From positions 74,715,668 through 74,779,667 of the forward strand of contig OY804576.1 of assembly GCA_963680875.1 (NCBI GenBank): a DNA stretch of 64,000 nucleotides, in the 5' to 3' direction. The translations under genes and the position numbers were made by a program. Source of the DNA: Bathymodiolus brooksi. Lineage: Eukaryota; Mollusca; Bivalvia; Mytilida; Modiolidae. Position 1 is the stretch's first letter. Each line of letters begins with the position of its first letter. The notes beneath the pieces were generated by a model. The model had not been told where the DNA came from, searched no databases, and saw only the letters and a program-made list of their open reading frames with translations. Positions 62,641-64,000 of the stretch are shown here, piece after piece.

Positions 62641-63240
62641 GTCTAGACTAAAAATGTGTGAAATTTCAAATGTTATTTATAGAGAAAATGTATAGAACAT
62701 GTATACTTAGTCTATAAAGGTATATCTGCAGCCTTAAAATAAAGGAATATTGTCAATGAACGAATTAGAACTTAAAAAGGAGAAGTACAGTCAAGAATTC
62801 ATTAATTCGTTAAACTCTCAGTAGAGTACACAGTCAACGTATCTTCCTTATTTATTTATTATTAACTTTCTAATTTTAGTAACTATATATATGTTTTAAA
62901 AGTGCTCGGAAATAAACAATGAAAAGTCAAATGACTATTTTGGATTATCACTTCGTATTATATATGTAAATGTGCTAAGTTTTATCACATTCTCAAATAT
63001 ACATTGCTATTTTAACAGTAAATATGCTATTTCCATAAAATCTTGGAAAATGAACTTTCAAAAACTCCTCGTTGTTTAATTTTTTAGGGAATCACCAATT
63101 CACATTGTATTGTTAATTGATAAAGTTTATCACATAAGGATAAACTAATTTAATAAAAGGGAATTTTGGGAATATGTTTTTGTTAAATTTCCGGAATCTA
63201 AGTCCGATGGGTGTTCTTTATTTATTCCGAACATGCCCCT
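62641..63240. other. Non-coding, upstream of gag copy 2
   Basis: AT-rich; no coding recognised. It may hold the terminal repeat of the retroelement whose gag follows, but no split direct repeat could be identified. Confidence 0.35.
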
Positions 63241-63248
63241 TGGAATTG

Positions 63249-63256
63249 TGACGTCA
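63249..63256. promoter_or_regulatory. CRE-like palindrome TGACGTCA
   Basis: A perfect 8-bp CREB/ATF consensus about 90 bp before the gag-like coding. It may act in the retroelement promoter; one occurrence of an 8-mer in 64 kb is expected by chance about once, so weight is low. Confidence 0.25.
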
Positions 63257-63344
63257 CTACGTGCAATAGCAAGTTTATTGATGCCGGCATTCTTTAAGAA
63301 AAAAAATTCGTTTGAATCCTGCAGTTTGAAGCAAGAAGCCACCT

Positions 63345-64000
63345 AAAAGGCACAGAAAACCACCAACAAGAAGTCCATCGACTACGCAATCTACATTTAA
63401 AAGAAGAAAAGTTACCACTGAACAGCAAAATATCGTGGAAGTGCAGATTGGTGCACATGGTCCAGAGGTAGTTGCCCCAAGATCAGAGCGAGCAACGGAG
63501 ATAGACCATGACCAACCTACTTCCAGTGGTATTTTACATCACAATGTTATCAGCGGACCTCCTGTGGTAACTTCTGGTCCAGCATTGTCTCCAGACGCAA
63601 CTCGACAGAACACGGGTACATTTTATCAGGATGTAGACATGTTAGGTACAGAGGTGTCTCGGGGATCGATGGATTTGGGTATTGTTCAAGTTAGCCAAAC
63701 GCCAGTTTGTACTCCAAGTATGCTTGATCCTGTCATATTCCCGTTAAAATTAAAGATAAAAATTTGGGCCGGGGAATATGTAGATATGAATATTTGCTGA
63801 AATCTGCAAAGGATTTAGTCTCAGATTATCATCTTAATGGAGATCTGACAGTTAAAGGTGGTCAGTTAACCTTATTACAGCACAAGCAAAACACCATCAC
63901 AAACATACACGTATGGACTTCAGCCTTTATGATTTTTATGGGTGTAATGCTTGAAAAGTGGCCGAGTAAACGACAGGAATTATTAAAATACATGCATAAT
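63345..64000 (+). pseudogene. gag-like gene of a Ngaro/DIRS-type retroelement (copy 2, runs off the edge)
   Basis: A frame open from just after a stop at about 63335 reads a basic, proline-rich start (KKPPKRHRKPPTRSP), then a Ser/Thr/Pro-rich segment to KLKIKIWAGEYVDM, where it stops at 63798. The adjacent frame continues without a break from about 63787 to the window edge: YEYLLKSAKDLVSDYHLNGD, then LLQHKQNTITNIHVWTSAFM and IFMGVMLEKWPSKRQELLKY. The single frameshift near 63780 and the lack of a clear ATG make it a pseudogene unless the shift is a sequencing error. It shares GEYVD and WTSAFxIF with copy 1 at 58342 but differs in length and N-terminus, so the two are separate elements of one family. 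The RT, RNase H and tyrosine recombinase should lie beyond 64000. Confidence 0.65.

Overview
The window is eukaryotic nuclear DNA, AT-rich and intron/repeat dominated, with no bacterial-type gene packing. Several dispersed repeats (tRNA-headed SINEs ending in a GTTGAAAGTGG...TTAAACACCATAACC tail, and an element carrying a CTTCCGGAGCACCTG...TTTTAGTGGGGTTCGTGTT core) look like repeats I remember from mussel genomes, so a bivalve mollusc, probably a mytilid-like mussel, is the best guess. That species call rests on memory and could not be searched here.

Layout. 1-2.5 kb: a 35-bp minisatellite and, on the minus strand, one convincing host exon, the first coding exon of a globin with an N-terminal acylation motif (MGCSSS) and a phase-2 splice donor at the place of the classic globin B-helix intron. 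2.5-8.2 kb: mostly non-coding, with mussel-type repeats, a candidate TATA-driven first exon (minus strand, 5.65-5.85 kb), two head-to-head SINEs and a 21-bp minisatellite element. 8.9-12.7 kb: a broken ~730-residue gene of an uncharacterised, probably transposon-borne protein family, flanked by diverged inverted repeats. 13.6-15.2 kb: a hAT-like element keeping what looks like its first coding exon. 16.5-17.1 kb: a short element with ~80-bp inverted repeats and a perfect 9-bp target duplication, the signature of Mutator-like elements, that carries a promoter-like stretch and a piece of a RecQ/DEAD-type helicase gene. 17.8-22.4 kb: SINEs, a 259-bp hAT MITE with a perfect 8-bp target duplication, and small tandem duplications.

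23.98-52.62 kb (about 45% of the window) is one satellite array of an 86-bp monomer, roughly 330 copies, with nested higher-order duplications (2,404 bp, about 8.6 kb and 10,836 bp = exactly 126 monomers) and an abrupt head-to-head inversion of the last four monomers.

52.6-64 kb is a nest of transposons: a second minisatellite element homologous to the one at 7.6 kb but with a 27-bp period; a 1.94-kb element with ~200-bp palindrome-rich inverted repeats and a degraded integrase with a cysteine-rich tail (Ginger/KRBA2-like); a reverse-transcriptase scrap; twin fold-back sequences around a 54-bp tandem repeat; a non-LTR retrotransposon 3' end; a Tc1-type DD34E transposon with a single premature stop, sitting between a gag-like relic and an SGNH-hydrolase relic that look like parts of one Ngaro/DIRS-type tyrosine-recombinase retroelement; and a second gag-like copy running off the right edge. 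No rRNA, tRNA gene or CRISPR array was found. No complete host gene is present.
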